Shown here: positions 32,071 through 40,774 of the stretch, piece by piece
How positions within the stretch are numbered: the stretch's first letter is position 1
Layout: the number at the start of each line of letters is the position of its first letter
Assembly (NCBI RefSeq): GCF_022637455.1
Contig: NZ_CP093341.1
Coordinates: forward strand, 3,596,001 to 3,660,000
DNA length: 64,000 nucleotides
Origin: Lysobacter sp. S4-A87
GTDB lineage: Bacteria; Pseudomonadota; Gammaproteobacteria; Xanthomonadales; Xanthomonadaceae
Reading direction: 5' to 3'
Translations under genes and position numbers: made by a program
Notes under the pieces: generated by a model
Databases searched by the model: none
What the model was told of the DNA's origin: nothing
Seen by the model: the letters and a program-made list of their open reading frames with translations, nothing else

Positions 32071-34328
32071 GCCATCGCACTCCGGCCCAGCCGCACCGGG
32101 ATCGACTTCGATGCCGGCGTGCGTGCGCGTTCGGCATGGTGGTCGAGCGGAACCAGTGCATTGGTCTCCGGGAAGTAACTGGCCAGGCAGCCTTCGGGGA
32201 TGTCGTACTCGACCAGGCGGAAGCCGGTCACCGTGCGCTCGCCGTCGGACCACACCGAGGTGATGTCGACCAGGTCGCCGTCGTAGAAGCCCAGGCGGCG
32301 CAGGTCGGCGGCGTTGATGAAGCACGCCCGGCGCAGGCCGTGCACGCCGCGATAGCGATCGTCCAGGCCATAGACGGTGGTGTTGTACTGGTCGTGCGAG
32401 CGGACCGTCATGAGGGTGAACAGCTTGCCATCGGCGCCACCGCCCTTGTCATCGACGGTGTGCAACAACGGATGTGCATGGAACGTCGCCTTGCCGCTGG
32501 CGGTCGGGAACACCCGCTCGCGCCCCGGATGGTGCAGGTGGAATCCACCCGACGCGCGCACGCGCGAGTTGAAATCGGCGAAGCCGTCGATGACGCGGGC
32601 GATGCGATCGCGGATGCGGTCGTAGTCTTCCACCAGCCACAGCCAGGGCGTACGGCTTCGCGGCAGCGTGGCGGCGGCCAGGCGCGCGACGATTGCCGGT
32701 TCCGACAGCAGCTGGTCGGACGCGGGCGGGTTCATGCCCGACGACAGGTGCACCATGCTCATCGAGTCTTCCACCGTCACCGCCTGCGGGCCGGACGCCT
32801 GCAGGTCGATCTCGGTGCGCCCCAGGCACGGCAGGATCAGTGCCTGGCGCCCGTGCACCAGGTGCGAGCGGTTGAGTTTGGTGCTGACGTGCACGGTGAG
32901 CTGGCAGCGGCGCAGCGCCTCGATCACGCGTGCGCTGTCGGGCGTGGCCGCGGCGAAGTTGCCGCCCATCGCGAAGAACACGCTGGCGCGGCCGTCGTGC
33001 ATCGCTTCGATCGCGGCGATGGTGTCGTGGCCGTGCGCGCGTGGCGGCTGGAAATCGAACTCGGCGCCGAGGCGGTCGAGGAATGCCGGCGAGGGCTGCT
33101 CGTAGATGCCCATCGTGCGGTCGCCCTGCACGTTGGAATGGCCGCGCACCGGGCACGGCCCCGCACCCGGCCGGCCGATGTTGCCGCGCAACAGCAGCAG
33201 GTTGGCCAGCATCTGGATCGTGGCGACGCTGCGCGCATGCTGGGTGATGCCCATGCCCCAGCACAGGATCGTCGCCGGGCTGTCGATGTAGGTCTGCGCG
33301 GCGTGTTCGAGCTCGCCGCGGGTCAGCCCCGACTCGCGTTCCAGCGCGTCCCAGCCGGTTGCGCGCAACGATGCTGCGAAGTGCTCGAAGCCGCTGGTGT
33401 GCGCGGCGATGAAGTCGGCATCGACTGCGCCACGCTCGACCACGACCTTGGCCAGTGCCGTCGCCACCGCGAGGTCACCGCCGATGCGCGGCTGGTAGTA
33501 CTCCGAGGCGATGCGCGTGCCGCTGCCGCCGAGCATGTCGGACGGCGACTGCGGGTTGGCGAATCGTTCCAGCCCGCGCTCGCGCAGCGGGTTGAACACG
33601 ACGATGCGGCAGCCGCGGCGCGCGGCCGTGCGCAGCTCGCCGAGCATGCGCGGATGGTTGGTGCCGGGGTTCTGGCCGAAGATGAAGATCGCGTCGCTCT
33701 GCTCGAAGTCCTCGAGCGTGACCGAGCCCTTGCCGCTGCCGAGCTGTTCGGTCAGCGCCACGCCCGAGGCCTCGTGGCACATGTTCGAGCAGTCGGGCAG
33801 GTTGTTGGTGCCGTACTCGCGCACGAACAGCTGGTAGAGGAACGCGGCCTCGTTGGATGTGCGGCCGGAGGTGTAGAAGATGGCTTCGTCGGGAGAGGGC
33901 AGGGCGTTGAGCGAATCGGCGACCATCGCGAACGCATCGTCCCAGCCGATCGGGCGGTAGTGGTCGCTGCTCGCGTCGTAGGCCATCGGTTGGGTCAGGC
34001 GGCCCTGCGCTTCGAGCAGGCGGTCCTCCCACTGCGCCAGCTCGCTGACGCTGTTGTCGGCGAAGAACTCGCGCGTCACCCGCTTCGACGTCGCCTCGTT
34101 GGCAACCGCCTTGACCCCGTTCTCGCAGAACTCGAACGTCGAATGCACGTTGCGGTCCGGCCAGGCGCAACCCGGGCAGTCGAAGCCGCGCGGCTGGTTG
34201 GCGCGCAGCAGGGTATTGGCGCCCTTGACCAGCACTTGCTGCTCGCGCAAGGCGTGCCAGGAGCTCTTCAGTGCGTCCCAGCCACCGGCGGGCTTGTCGT
34301 AAGGGTCGATGGGCTTGTTGTCGGACAT
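32067..34328 (-). CDS. FdhF/YdeP-family molybdopterin oxidoreductase
   Basis: This 753-residue cytosolic enzyme matches the YdeP-type oxidoreductase alpha subunit family. The N-terminus carries CPGCAWP (near residues 51-57) and a later Cys (FEFCENG), likely iron-sulfur ligands. Molybdopterin-binding features include IFGQNPGTNHPRM, CWGMGITQHARSV and PVRGHSNVQGDRTMG. The C-terminal molybdopterin dinucleotide domain starts near FTLMTVRSHDQYNTTVYG. No electron-transfer subunits are next to it, so it is not a standard respiratory formate dehydrogenase. E. coli YdeP is linked to acid resistance. fdhD is in the same overlapping operon. Confidence 0.92.
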   Translation of the reverse strand: MSDNKPIDPYDKPAGGWDALKSSWHALREQQVLVKGANTLLRANQPRGFDCPGCAWPDRNVHSTFEFCENGVKAVANEATSKRVTREFFADNSVSELAQWEDRLLEAQGRLTQPMAYDASSDHYRPIGWDDAFAMVADSLNALPSPDEAIFYTSGRTSNEAAFLYQLFVREYGTNNLPDCSNMCHEASGVALTEQLGSGKGSVTLEDFEQSDAIFIFGQNPGTNHPRMLGELRTAARRGCRIVVFNPLRERGLERFANPQSPSDMLGGSGTRIASEYYQPRIGGDLAVATALAKVVVERGAVDADFIAAHTSGFEHFAASLRATGWDALERESGLTRGELEHAAQTYIDSPATILCWGMGITQHARSVATIQMLANLLLLRGNIGRPGAGPCPVRGHSNVQGDRTMGIYEQPSPAFLDRLGAEFDFQPPRAHGHDTIAAIEAMHDGRASVFFAMGGNFAAATPDSARVIEALRRCQLTVHVSTKLNRSHLVHGRQALILPCLGRTEIDLQASGPQAVTVEDSMSMVHLSSGMNPPASDQLLSEPAIVARLAAATLPRSRTPWLWLVEDYDRIRDRIARVIDGFADFNSRVRASGGFHLHHPGRERVFPTASGKATFHAHPLLHTVDDKGGGADGKLFTLMTVRSHDQYNTTVYGLDDRYRGVHGLRRACFINAADLRRLGFYDGDLVDITSVWSDGERTVTGFRLVEYDIPEGCLASYFPETNALVPLDHHAERARTPASKSIPVRLGRSAMA

Positions 34329-34477
34329 GGCGTGGTTGCGTGCGTCGAATTCGTCGGCCTGTGCCGCCTGCGCAGATCATAGGCCTGTTGGCGTGTGCGC
34401 GACTTGCTGCCGGTCAGGCTTCGGTGCGCCTGAAAAGCGTGGCATAGTCGCGCCCGAAGCAATCCGGGGAGTCGACG

Positions 34478-35386
34478 ATGCGTGGTTCCGACAAGCGTCC
34501 AGGTAGGGCAATCGTGTTGCTGCTGGCGCTGTGCATGGCCACGCCGGTGTTCGCTGCAGCGTGCCCGCCGGGCGACTGGACCGTGGAGAAACTCGACGCG
34601 CTGAAGCAGTCGCAGTTCGCGGTTGCCGATGCCGGTGAGCGCGCCACGCTGGCCATGGGCCTGCTGGAGTGCCTGGGCGAAACCGATCCGCAGCTGCGCG
34701 ACGGCATTGCCTACGAGGGACTGTCGGCGTGGATGCGCAAGGGTGAACTGGCGCCGGAGACGCTGCGGCCGATGCGCGAACGCCTGTACGCGATGCTTGC
34801 CGAGCCCGATCCCGACGGTGTGCGCTGGCCGTTCGCGGCGCTGGTGCTGGCCGAGGTCGCGCGCACCGATCGCACCACGCCATGGATGACGCCGGCGGAG
34901 CGGGCGACGATGGTGGTGCGGGCGGCGGCGTACTTCGAGTCGGTGCGTGACTACCGCGGCTTCGAGGCCGATGTCGGCTGGCGCCACGGCATTGCACACG
35001 GCGCCGACTGGCTCGGGCAGCTGAGCCTGAATCCGGCCCTGGACGGGCCGCAGTTGAACCGCATCGTCGATGCGGTGGCGGTGCAGGTGGTTCCCGCCAG
35101 CGCGAATGCGTACGTGTTCGGCGAGCCCCAGCGGATGGCGGCGCCGGTGTTGTATGCGGCGCAGCGCGGTATCCGCGACGAGGCGGCGTGGTCGGCCTGG
35201 TTCAAGGCGTTCGTGCCGCGAATCGGCGAGCCGGCGCTGGCATGGCGCGACAGCGCGTGGCTGGCACGTCGGCACGATCTGAATGCGTTCCTGGAGGCGG
35301 TCTATGTCGAGGCCGACCTGTCCGGGGACAAGCGCGTGAAGGCGCTGCTGCCCGGCGTGGCCGCCACCCTCAAGGCGCTGCCCTGA
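34478..35386 (+). CDS. DUF2785 family secreted protein
   Basis: This 302-residue protein has a signal peptide (cleavage after CMATPVFAA, near residue 27) and an all-helical DUF2785 domain. Family marks include ESVRDYRGFEADVGWRHGIA near residues 154-173 and a helix-rich tail. The function of DUF2785 is unknown; the repeated amphipathic helices suggest a protein-protein scaffold. The ATG at 34478 keeps the signal peptide. It is divergent from the molybdoenzyme operon with 149 bases between. Confidence 0.85.
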   Translation: MRGSDKRPGRAIVLLLALCMATPVFAAACPPGDWTVEKLDALKQSQFAVADAGERATLAMGLLECLGETDPQLRDGIAYEGLSAWMRKGELAPETLRPMRERLYAMLAEPDPDGVRWPFAALVLAEVARTDRTTPWMTPAERATMVVRAAAYFESVRDYRGFEADVGWRHGIAHGADWLGQLSLNPALDGPQLNRIVDAVAVQVVPASANAYVFGEPQRMAAPVLYAAQRGIRDEAAWSAWFKAFVPRIGEPALAWRDSAWLARRHDLNAFLEAVYVEADLSGDKRVKALLPGVAATLKALP

Positions 35387-35416
35387 CGGACGCGCGCTGG
35401 CAGTAGTGCAGGGAGG

Positions 35417-35710
35417 CTAGTCCTCCTCGGTGTCGAACTCCACCAGCACGTCCAGGTCGAAGGCGAGCGCTTCGACGGCATCGCGCACGCGCGCGGCCGT
35501 CGCCAGGTTGGGCGCCTCGATCTCCAGCGCGTGTTGCCCAGGGCCCTGGTCATCGATGAGGCCGGCGGAACTCGAATCGTCGTCGTCCAGGTGCGACATC
35601 AGGTCGTCGACCTCCTCGATGTGCTCGATGCCATCCAGGCTGGTGAGGAGGTTGCTGATGGCGCGGACACTGTCGTCGCTGCCGGTCACTCGAAGACGCA
35701 TCAAGGGCAT
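35417..35710 (-). CDS. Small acidic protein with an alpha-beta fold, function unknown
   Basis: This 97-residue protein starts MPLMRLRVTGSDDSVRAISN and ends LAFDLDVLVEFDTEED. Two similar beta-alpha patterns flank an acidic linker (SHLDDDDSSSAGLIDD), which suggests a ferredoxin-like fold like that of ACT or metal-binding domains. No named family is recognised. It converges on the DUF2785 gene with 30 bases between. Short conserved proteins of this type seem typical of Xanthomonadaceae, but I cannot test that here. Confidence 0.7.
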   Translation of the reverse strand: MPLMRLRVTGSDDSVRAISNLLTSLDGIEHIEEVDDLMSHLDDDDSSSAGLIDDQGPGQHALEIEAPNLATAARVRDAVEALAFDLDVLVEFDTEED

Positions 35711-35877
35711 GGCACGGGCCTTCCGGAAGGGGCATTAGGAGGCTATTGAGCGGCGGGATAAGACGGCGTGATGGTGCGCCCGGCTGCAGCGCGACGCAGG
35801 GAGTTTCCGCCGCGTAGGCGTATTGATCGACGAGTTCTTCAGTGACGGCAGGCAGCTGCGAACAAAACCGTAGCCCC

Positions 35878-35906
35878 GTAGCCCGGGTAAGCAAAGCGCA
35901 CCCGGG
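35878..35906. repeat. GTAGCCCGGGTAAGC-type repeat, copy 2
   Basis: This is a near-identical copy of 5075-5103 (centre GCAAAGCGC instead of GCGCAGCGC). It sits in a 237-base gap (35711-35947) between the small acidic protein gene and the cyclophilin gene; nothing else is visible there. Confidence 0.85.
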
Positions 35907-35947
35907 ATAGCCCGCCCCCCGGATGCGCCTGTAGCCTGACTATCGGA

Positions 35948-36976
35948 TCAGCGCTTGGTCTTCGGCTTCGCCTTCGACTTTGCTGCCGGCGCCGCCTTCA
36001 CCGGCTTCGGCGGCGGTGCCCGCGTCGGCAGCGGCACGTTGCACAGGTCGATGTGACCGGCCATGTGCTTGTACCACTCGTCGCGACGGTTGCGCCGCGA
36101 CTCGACCAGGTCGGTGAACAGCGGCGTGTCGGTACGCAGTACCTCGATCGCGACGCGGTCCTTCTTCGGCACATCGGCCGCCAGGCGCACCGAGCGGATC
36201 GGCGTGCGCTGCGAAGGCTGCTCGTAGAAGCCCAGCGGACCGGTACCGCGCGGCAGCACCGACAGCAGCTCGATGCCCTTGATCACGCGGCCGACGAGGG
36301 TGATGTTGCGATCGAGCTGGCGCGGCGACTGGCCGGTGACGACATACAGCTCGGTCGCGTTGCTCGAATCGGCGGCGACATCGCGGCCGGCACCGACGGC
36401 GCCATAGCAGTGCGCCATCCAGGCGGTATTGGTGGCCGGATCGCGACCGGCCGGGAAGCCGTTGGAAAATCCGACCTGCGGCGCCCAGCCATCGGCATCG
36501 GGCAGCCGGTCGAAGGGCAGGCCATCGGACTTGCGTGCGAACTCCGCCGGCAACTGCGCCTTGGTGCCGCGACCCATCGGCTTGCGGTCCTTGTCTTCCT
36601 CGGCCGGGTCACCCCACTGCACGACGAAGTTGTCCTGCGAACGGTTGATGCTCATGCCGTTCCAGTAGCCGTTCTTGGCCAGCGCGCGGATGTTGCCGAC
36701 GTGCGCGGGGGCAAAGGCCGGCGCCAGTTCGATCACGACCCGGCCGCTGTCGAGATCCATGTACAGCGTGTTCTTCGGATCGGGCACGCGCCAGTCCGAC
36801 GGCGCGGATGCATCGAGGATGTCCTGCATCGAGCGGGGCTTGGGCGCGGCGGCGGCCGGTTCGGGTTCGGCGGCACCCGCCGCGGAGACCGACAGCAGCA
36901 GCGCCGAGGAGAGCAGGGCGAACGACCAATTGCGTGCCCTGGACAGGCGCGGTTGCGACAGGCATGACTTCGACAC
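35948..36976 (-). CDS. Periplasmic cyclophilin-type peptidyl-prolyl isomerase
   Basis: This 342-residue protein has an N-terminal signal (residues 1-35, ending SVSAAGAAE) and a cyclophilin-like domain. Family segments are [20 protein letters not shown] near 78-97, [16 protein letters not shown] near 110-125, and [11 protein letters not shown]. It is longer than E. coli PpiA because of inserted loops and a Lys/Ala/Pro-rich tail (about residues 318-342). It would assist folding of exported proteins. The active-site Arg and Phe/Gln residues of strong isomerases are only partly recognisable, so activity is uncertain. Confidence 0.85.
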   Translation of the reverse strand: MSKSCLSQPRLSRARNWSFALLSSALLLSVSAAGAAEPEPAAAAPKPRSMQDILDASAPSDWRVPDPKNTLYMDLDSGRVVIELAPAFAPAHVGNIRALAKNGYWNGMSINRSQDNFVVQWGDPAEEDKDRKPMGRGTKAQLPAEFARKSDGLPFDRLPDADGWAPQVGFSNGFPAGRDPATNTAWMAHCYGAVGAGRDVAADSSNATELYVVTGQSPRQLDRNITLVGRVIKGIELLSVLPRGTGPLGFYEQPSQRTPIRSVRLAADVPKKDRVAIEVLRTDTPLFTDLVESRRNRRDEWYKHMAGHIDLCNVPLPTRAPPPKPVKAAPAAKSKAKPKTKR

Positions 36977-37094
36977 GACTTACCCCCTGAGATGAACAGG
37001 CAGATTCTGGCCCAGCCCCTGCGCCGCGACCAGCCCTTTCGGCTGCGCCGGAATGCCGGTGGTCAGAACGATTGCCGGACGTTGCCGCGGCCGG

Positions 37095-37457
37095 TCAGGA
37101 TGACGCGCCGTTGGACCCGGTGCGCCGGCTGGACGTCCGCTTGCGTACGGTCTTGCGCGCGGGTGTCTTGCGCACGGTTTTTTTCGCGGTCTTCCTTGCA
37201 GCCTTTTTCGTAACTTTTTTCGTAGCCTTCTTCGCCACTTTGCTGGTGGCCTTCTTTGCTGCTTTCTTTGTCGCCTTCTTCGCACCCTTGCGGCCCGAGC
37301 CGGACAGCTTGCCGCCGCCGTCGCGCTTGTTGACGGTCGCCCAGGCGATGCGCTCGGCGTCCTCTTCGGACCGGCCCTGTTCGCGTTCGCTGTCCTGGAT
37401 GTGTTCGGCCTGGCGCTTCTGCCTCTCGGTGTAGGCGGACTTGTCACCCCGTGGCAT
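37095..37457 (-). CDS. Histone H1-like basic protein with conserved N-terminal domain
   Basis: This 120-residue protein has a short N-terminal module (KSAYTERQKRQAEHI, then EEDAERIAWATVNKRDGGGK; residues 4-48) found in small bacterial proteins often labelled plasmid stabilisation or ChaB-like. The last 70 residues are Lys/Ala/Arg repeats of the AAKKATKK kind, like eukaryotic H1 tails and bacterial AlgP/HC proteins. Such tails bind DNA without sequence preference. GGAGAG lies ahead of the ATG at 37457. It is divergent from the PadR gene. Confidence 0.8.
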   Translation of the reverse strand: MPRGDKSAYTERQKRQAEHIQDSEREQGRSEEDAERIAWATVNKRDGGGKLSGSGRKGAKKATKKAAKKATSKVAKKATKKVTKKAARKTAKKTVRKTPARKTVRKRTSSRRTGSNGASS

Positions 37458-37561
37458 CGCGATCCTCTCCTGGCCGCCTTCAATACGGCGCAAGGCCTTG
37501 ATAACAGGGACGTGGTCGAGGGGGCGGCAAGGCCATCAACGGGTTCATGACTAATGGCAGG

Positions 37562-37575
37562 TTCTGTATATAGAA
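37562..37575. promoter_or_regulatory. Palindrome upstream of the PadR gene
   Basis: TTCTGTATATAGAA is an AT-rich near-palindrome 66 bases before the PadR start, in an otherwise GC-rich genome. PadR regulators typically bind such short palindromes at their own promoters, so this is a candidate operator. Confidence 0.5.
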
Positions 37576-37641
37576 CTTGATAGTAGTGTTGCCATCAGCA
37601 TAGCGGGGCGCCTTTCCAGCGCCCCCACAAGGCGACCTGCC

Positions 37642-38007
37642 ATGACCGACCTCGACAACCAGCTGCGCAAATTCCAGAAGGAGCTCAGTGCCGGCACGGT
37701 GTCGCTGGTCCTGCTGGCGGTGCTGGCGTCGGCCAGCGAGCCGATGTACGGCTACCAGATCGCCAAGCGCCTGGAACGTACCGGCGAGGGCGTGCTCAGC
37801 GGCAAGCAGAGCGCGCTGTACCCGGTGTTGCGCAACCTTGGCGCCTCCGGCCTGCTCGACAGTCATGTCGAGCCGTCCATGTCGGGCCCGCCGCGTCGCT
37901 ACTACCAGATCACCGATGCCGGGCGTGCGGTCCTGCAGGAATGGATCAACGCCTGGCGCGCCACCCGTGATTCCGTCGATACCGTCCTTGAAGGACCTGA
38001 CAAATGA
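37642..38007 (+). CDS. PadR-family transcriptional regulator
   Basis: This 121-residue regulator has the PadR winged helix: LLAVLASASEPMYGYQIAKR near residues 24-43, GSALYPVLRNL-like recognition segment (SALYPVLRNLGASGLL) near 56-72, and the wing SGPPRRYYQITDAGR near 80-95. A short C-terminal helix would mediate dimerisation. Its stop overlaps the start of a membrane protein gene (ATGA), so the two are translationally coupled and probably autoregulated through the upstream palindrome. PadR/membrane-protein pairs often respond to envelope stress. Confidence 0.92.
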   Translation: MTDLDNQLRKFQKELSAGTVSLVLLAVLASASEPMYGYQIAKRLERTGEGVLSGKQSALYPVLRNLGASGLLDSHVEPSMSGPPRRYYQITDAGRAVLQEWINAWRATRDSVDTVLEGPDK

Positions 38008-38930
38008 ACGCGTTCAACTCCAGCAACGCCGGCCTGCCGACCACGATCCCCGGGTACCTGGAACACCTGCGTCGCTCCCTGGCCGGAGCCGATCCGGCGC
38101 TGGTGCAGGATGCGCTGTACGACGCCGAGGAATACCTGCGCTCGGAACTGGCCGAAAATCCCGGCAGGTCCGAGGCCGAGGTGATTGTTGCCGTCGCCGG
38201 CAGCTACGGCGCACCGGACGAGGTCGCCGACATCTACCGCGACACCGAGGTCAAGGTGCAGACGGCGCTGCGGCCGCCGGCACCGCCGCCGCGCAAGTCG
38301 GCGCTCGGTCAGTTCTTCGGCGTGATCGCCGAGCCACGCACCTACGGCGCGCTGTTCTACATGTTGCTGGCGCTGGCGACCGGCATCTTCTATTTCACCT
38401 GGGTGGTCACCGGCATCTCGCTGTCGGCCGGGCTGGGCGTGCTGATCATCGGCATCCCGTTCGTGATCCTGTACTTCGGCTCGGTGAAGATGCTGTCGCT
38501 GGTCGAAGGTCGCATCGTCGAGACGATGCTGGGCGAGCGCATGCCGCGCCGGCCGCTCTACGGCACCCGTGGACAGCCGTTGCTGGAGCGCATCAAGGAC
38601 CTCTTCATCGATCCGCGCACCTGGGCCACGCAGCTGTACTTCCTGATGATGCTGCCGCTGGGCATCCTCTACTTCACGGTGACCGTGGTCGGGCTGACGG
38701 TGTCGCTGTCGATGATGGCCGCGCCGATCGCGCTGATGCTCGGCTTCGGCTCGCATCTCTACGTGGATGATGTGGTGGTGTTTGGCGCGGCCGAGCCGTG
38801 GCTGTGGCCGCTGGCGATGCTGGCAGGTGTGCTGCTGCTGTTCGCGACGATGCACCTGGTGCGCCTGTTCGGCCAGCTGCATGGGTTGCTCGCCAAGCAC
38901 ATGCTGGTGAAGACGGCGCAGTACAACTGA
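38004..38930 (+). CDS. Sensor-domain membrane protein paired with PadR
   Basis: This 308-residue protein has a soluble helical N-terminus (residues 15-80, GYLEHLRRSLAGADPALVQD, DUF1700-like) and then about four to five hydrophobic segments near 112-135, 138-160, 210-245 and 265-285. The pattern (TGIFYFTWVVTGISLSAG, repeated later as LGILYFTVTVVGLTVSL) is that of the putative sensor domain found next to PadR regulators and in actinobacterial sensor kinases. It may sense an envelope signal. No kinase domain is attached. Confidence 0.85.
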   Translation: MNAFNSSNAGLPTTIPGYLEHLRRSLAGADPALVQDALYDAEEYLRSELAENPGRSEAEVIVAVAGSYGAPDEVADIYRDTEVKVQTALRPPAPPPRKSALGQFFGVIAEPRTYGALFYMLLALATGIFYFTWVVTGISLSAGLGVLIIGIPFVILYFGSVKMLSLVEGRIVETMLGERMPRRPLYGTRGQPLLERIKDLFIDPRTWATQLYFLMMLPLGILYFTVTVVGLTVSLSMMAAPIALMLGFGSHLYVDDVVVFGAAEPWLWPLAMLAGVLLLFATMHLVRLFGQLHGLLAKHMLVKTAQYN

Positions 38931-38945
38931 GGCGTGGCCCGGTTG

Positions 38946-38964
38946 CTCCGGACTTGGTCCGGAG
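38946..38964 (+). terminator. Hairpin after the sensor-domain gene
   Basis: CTCCGGAC-TTG-GTCCGGAG is a perfect 8-bp stem 15 bases after the stop, followed by GGGGG rather than T residues. It could be a weak or Rho-assisted terminator. Confidence 0.5.
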
Positions 38965-38986
38965 GGGGCGGGCTCATCTGGGGTTC

Positions 38987-39015
38987 CCCGGGTGCGCTGC
39001 GCTTACCCGGGCTAC
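38987..39015. repeat. GTAGCCCGGGTAAGC-type repeat, copy 3 (inverted)
   Basis: CCCGGGTGCGCTGCGCTTAC followed by CCGGGCTAC is the reverse complement of the copies at 5075 and 35878. It lies between two convergent genes. Confidence 0.85.
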
Positions 39016-39030
39016 GGAGCTGCTTGGCGT

Positions 39031-39309
39031 TCAGAAGTCGAAGAGTTCGCCTAGCAGGTTCTTCTTCTTCTTGTGCCGGTGTTCGGGGTAGCCGCCATGC
39101 GAGTCGCGCGACTGGTATGGCGACGGCGGCGGTCCGTGCTGGGGGCGCTGCGGCGGATGACGGACGCTGTCGGTGGTCGCGCGCTCGATCAGCTTGTCGA
39201 GTTCGCCGCGGTCAAGCCAGACGCCGCGGCATTGCGGGCAGTAGTCGATCTCGATGCCCTGGCGATCGGTCATCGCCAGTTTCACGTCGCGGCACACGGG
39301 ACAGTCCAT
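39031..39309 (-). CDS. Zinc-ribbon (zf-TFIIB-like) protein
   Basis: This 92-residue protein starts with a four-cysteine ribbon: CPVC at residues 3-6 and CPQC at 24-27. The following CRGVWLDRGELDKLIERA-like segment (GVWLDRGELDKLIE) is the diagnostic of the zf-TFIIB family of small bacterial proteins. The C-terminal half is a His/Pro/Lys-rich low-complexity tail ending KKKKNLLGELFDF. Function unknown; metal binding is very likely. It starts 57 bases after phaZ, possibly in one transcript. Confidence 0.9.
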   Translation of the reverse strand: MDCPVCRDVKLAMTDRQGIEIDYCPQCRGVWLDRGELDKLIERATTDSVRHPPQRPQHGPPPSPYQSRDSHGGYPEHRHKKKKNLLGELFDF

Positions 39310-39366
39310 CGAAGGTTCCTTTGCTCAGCGGGGATACCTTCGTGATCTGGGCGGGGCCGCGGCTAA

Positions 39367-40686
39367 TCAAGGGCTTGAGGTGCTCGCCGGTGCGTCCGTC
39401 GCCGGTGCATCCGTCGTCGGTGCATCCGTAGCTGCTTCCGTCGCAATGGCATGGCGCGCGATGAAATCACGCACCTGCGGGTAGACCTCGGTGCGCCAGC
39501 GACGGCCGCTGAAGATGCCGTAGTGGCCGGCGCCCTTGACGGTCAGGTGCTCGCGGTCGGCTTCGGCGACGCCGGTGCACAACGTGTGCGCAGCGCGGGT
39601 CTGGCCCTGGCCGGAGATGTCGTCGAGCTCGCCTTCGATGGTCAGCAGGGCGGTGCCGTGGATGCGCGAAGGATCGACGCGCTCGCCGCGCACGTCCCAC
39701 AGGCCGCGCGGCAGCAGGTGCTCCTGGAACACGATCCGCACCGTCTGCAGGTAGTACTCGGCGGGCATGTCGAGCACGGCGTTGTATTCGTCATAGAAGC
39801 GGCGATGCGCGGCGGCATCGTCGAGATCGCCCTTGACCAGGTCCTGGTAGTAGTCCCAGTGCGAGGTGAAATGGCGCTCGGGATTCATCGCCACGAAGCC
39901 GGCGTGCTGCAGGAAGCCCGGGTAGACGCGGCGGCCGTGCCCGGGGTAATTCACCGGCACGTGGTGGATCAGGTTGTTCTCGAACCACGACAACGGCTTG
40001 TCGGTGGCGAGGTCGTTGACCTTGGTCGGGTTCTGGCGGGTATCGATCGGGCCACCCATCATCACCAGCGAACGCGGCGTGTCCTCGCCGCGGGCGGCCA
40101 TCAGCGAGACCGCGGCCAGCACCGGCACGGTCGGCTGGCAGACGCTGATGACATGCAGCGACTTCGCGCCGATGTGGCGGATGAATTCCTCGATGTAGGC
40201 GACGTAGTCGTCAAGCGAGAACTCGCCGTCGCCGGTCGGCACCATGCGCGCGTCGACCCAGTCGGTGATGTAGACCTTGTGGTCGCGCAGCAGCGTGCGC
40301 ACGGTATCGCGCAGCAGCGTGGCGTGGTGGCCCGACAGCGGTGCGACGACCAGCACCGGCGGGTCGTCCTTGAGGTCGCGCAGGTTGCCGGCGTCATCGG
40401 CGTAGCGCTTGAAGCGCAGCAGCCGGCAGAACGGCTTGCGCAGCATCTCGCGCTCGACCACCGGGTAGGCCGCGCCGTCGATGTCGATCGAGTGGATGCC
40501 GAACTCGGGCTTCTCGTAATCCTTGCCGATCCGGTACATCAGTTCGTAGCCGGCGGCCGCCTGCGCCGCGCCGGGCAAAGACGACAACCACCCGCCATGG
40601 GCGCCGAACATCTTGGCGCTGGCTTCGGCCCAATAGGTCATCGGGGCCATCCAGGCGCGCCCAAGCTCGTGCATCTGATAGAGCAT
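39367..40686 (-). CDS. phaZ: Intracellular polyhydroxybutyrate depolymerase
   Basis: PhaZ degrades stored poly(3-hydroxybutyrate) in the cytoplasm. This 439-residue alpha/beta hydrolase has the cysteine nucleophile motif SVCQPTVP with Cys at residue 183, the same position as in the Ralstonia PhaZ1 enzyme. The late KGAGHYGIFSGRRWR segment carries the catalytic His and EGELDDISG the Asp. The start MLYQMHELGRAWMAPM is a family hallmark. The final 20 residues are a Thr/Asp/Ala/Pro repeat encoded by a 15-bp minisatellite. No PHB synthase is in the window. Confidence 0.93.
   Translation of the reverse strand: MLYQMHELGRAWMAPMTYWAEASAKMFGAHGGWLSSLPGAAQAAAGYELMYRIGKDYEKPEFGIHSIDIDGAAYPVVEREMLRKPFCRLLRFKRYADDAGNLRDLKDDPPVLVVAPLSGHHATLLRDTVRTLLRDHKVYITDWVDARMVPTGDGEFSLDDYVAYIEEFIRHIGAKSLHVISVCQPTVPVLAAVSLMAARGEDTPRSLVMMGGPIDTRQNPTKVNDLATDKPLSWFENNLIHHVPVNYPGHGRRVYPGFLQHAGFVAMNPERHFTSHWDYYQDLVKGDLDDAAAHRRFYDEYNAVLDMPAEYYLQTVRIVFQEHLLPRGLWDVRGERVDPSRIHGTALLTIEGELDDISGQGQTRAAHTLCTGVAEADREHLTVKGAGHYGIFSGRRWRTEVYPQVRDFIARHAIATEAATDAPTTDAPATDAPASTSSP
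39390..39434. repeat. 15-bp minisatellite in the 3' end of phaZ
   Basis: Three copies of the unit GTGCATCCGTCGTCG (with small changes) encode the D-A-P-T/A-T repeat tail of PhaZ. The reading frame is kept for any copy number because the unit is a multiple of three. Confidence 0.8.
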
Positions 40687-40774
40687 TCGTCGAATCCGGT
40701 GTGGTTGGCGGTTTGCTGCGTCGCAGCATAGTGGATCGGCGGAACCTGAAACTGAATCGGGCTTTGGCGGGAAC

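Noticed and set aside
32067-34328. Respiratory formate dehydrogenase
   Set aside because: No beta or gamma subunit genes and no Sec/Tat signal are present. The protein fits the YdeP-type group.
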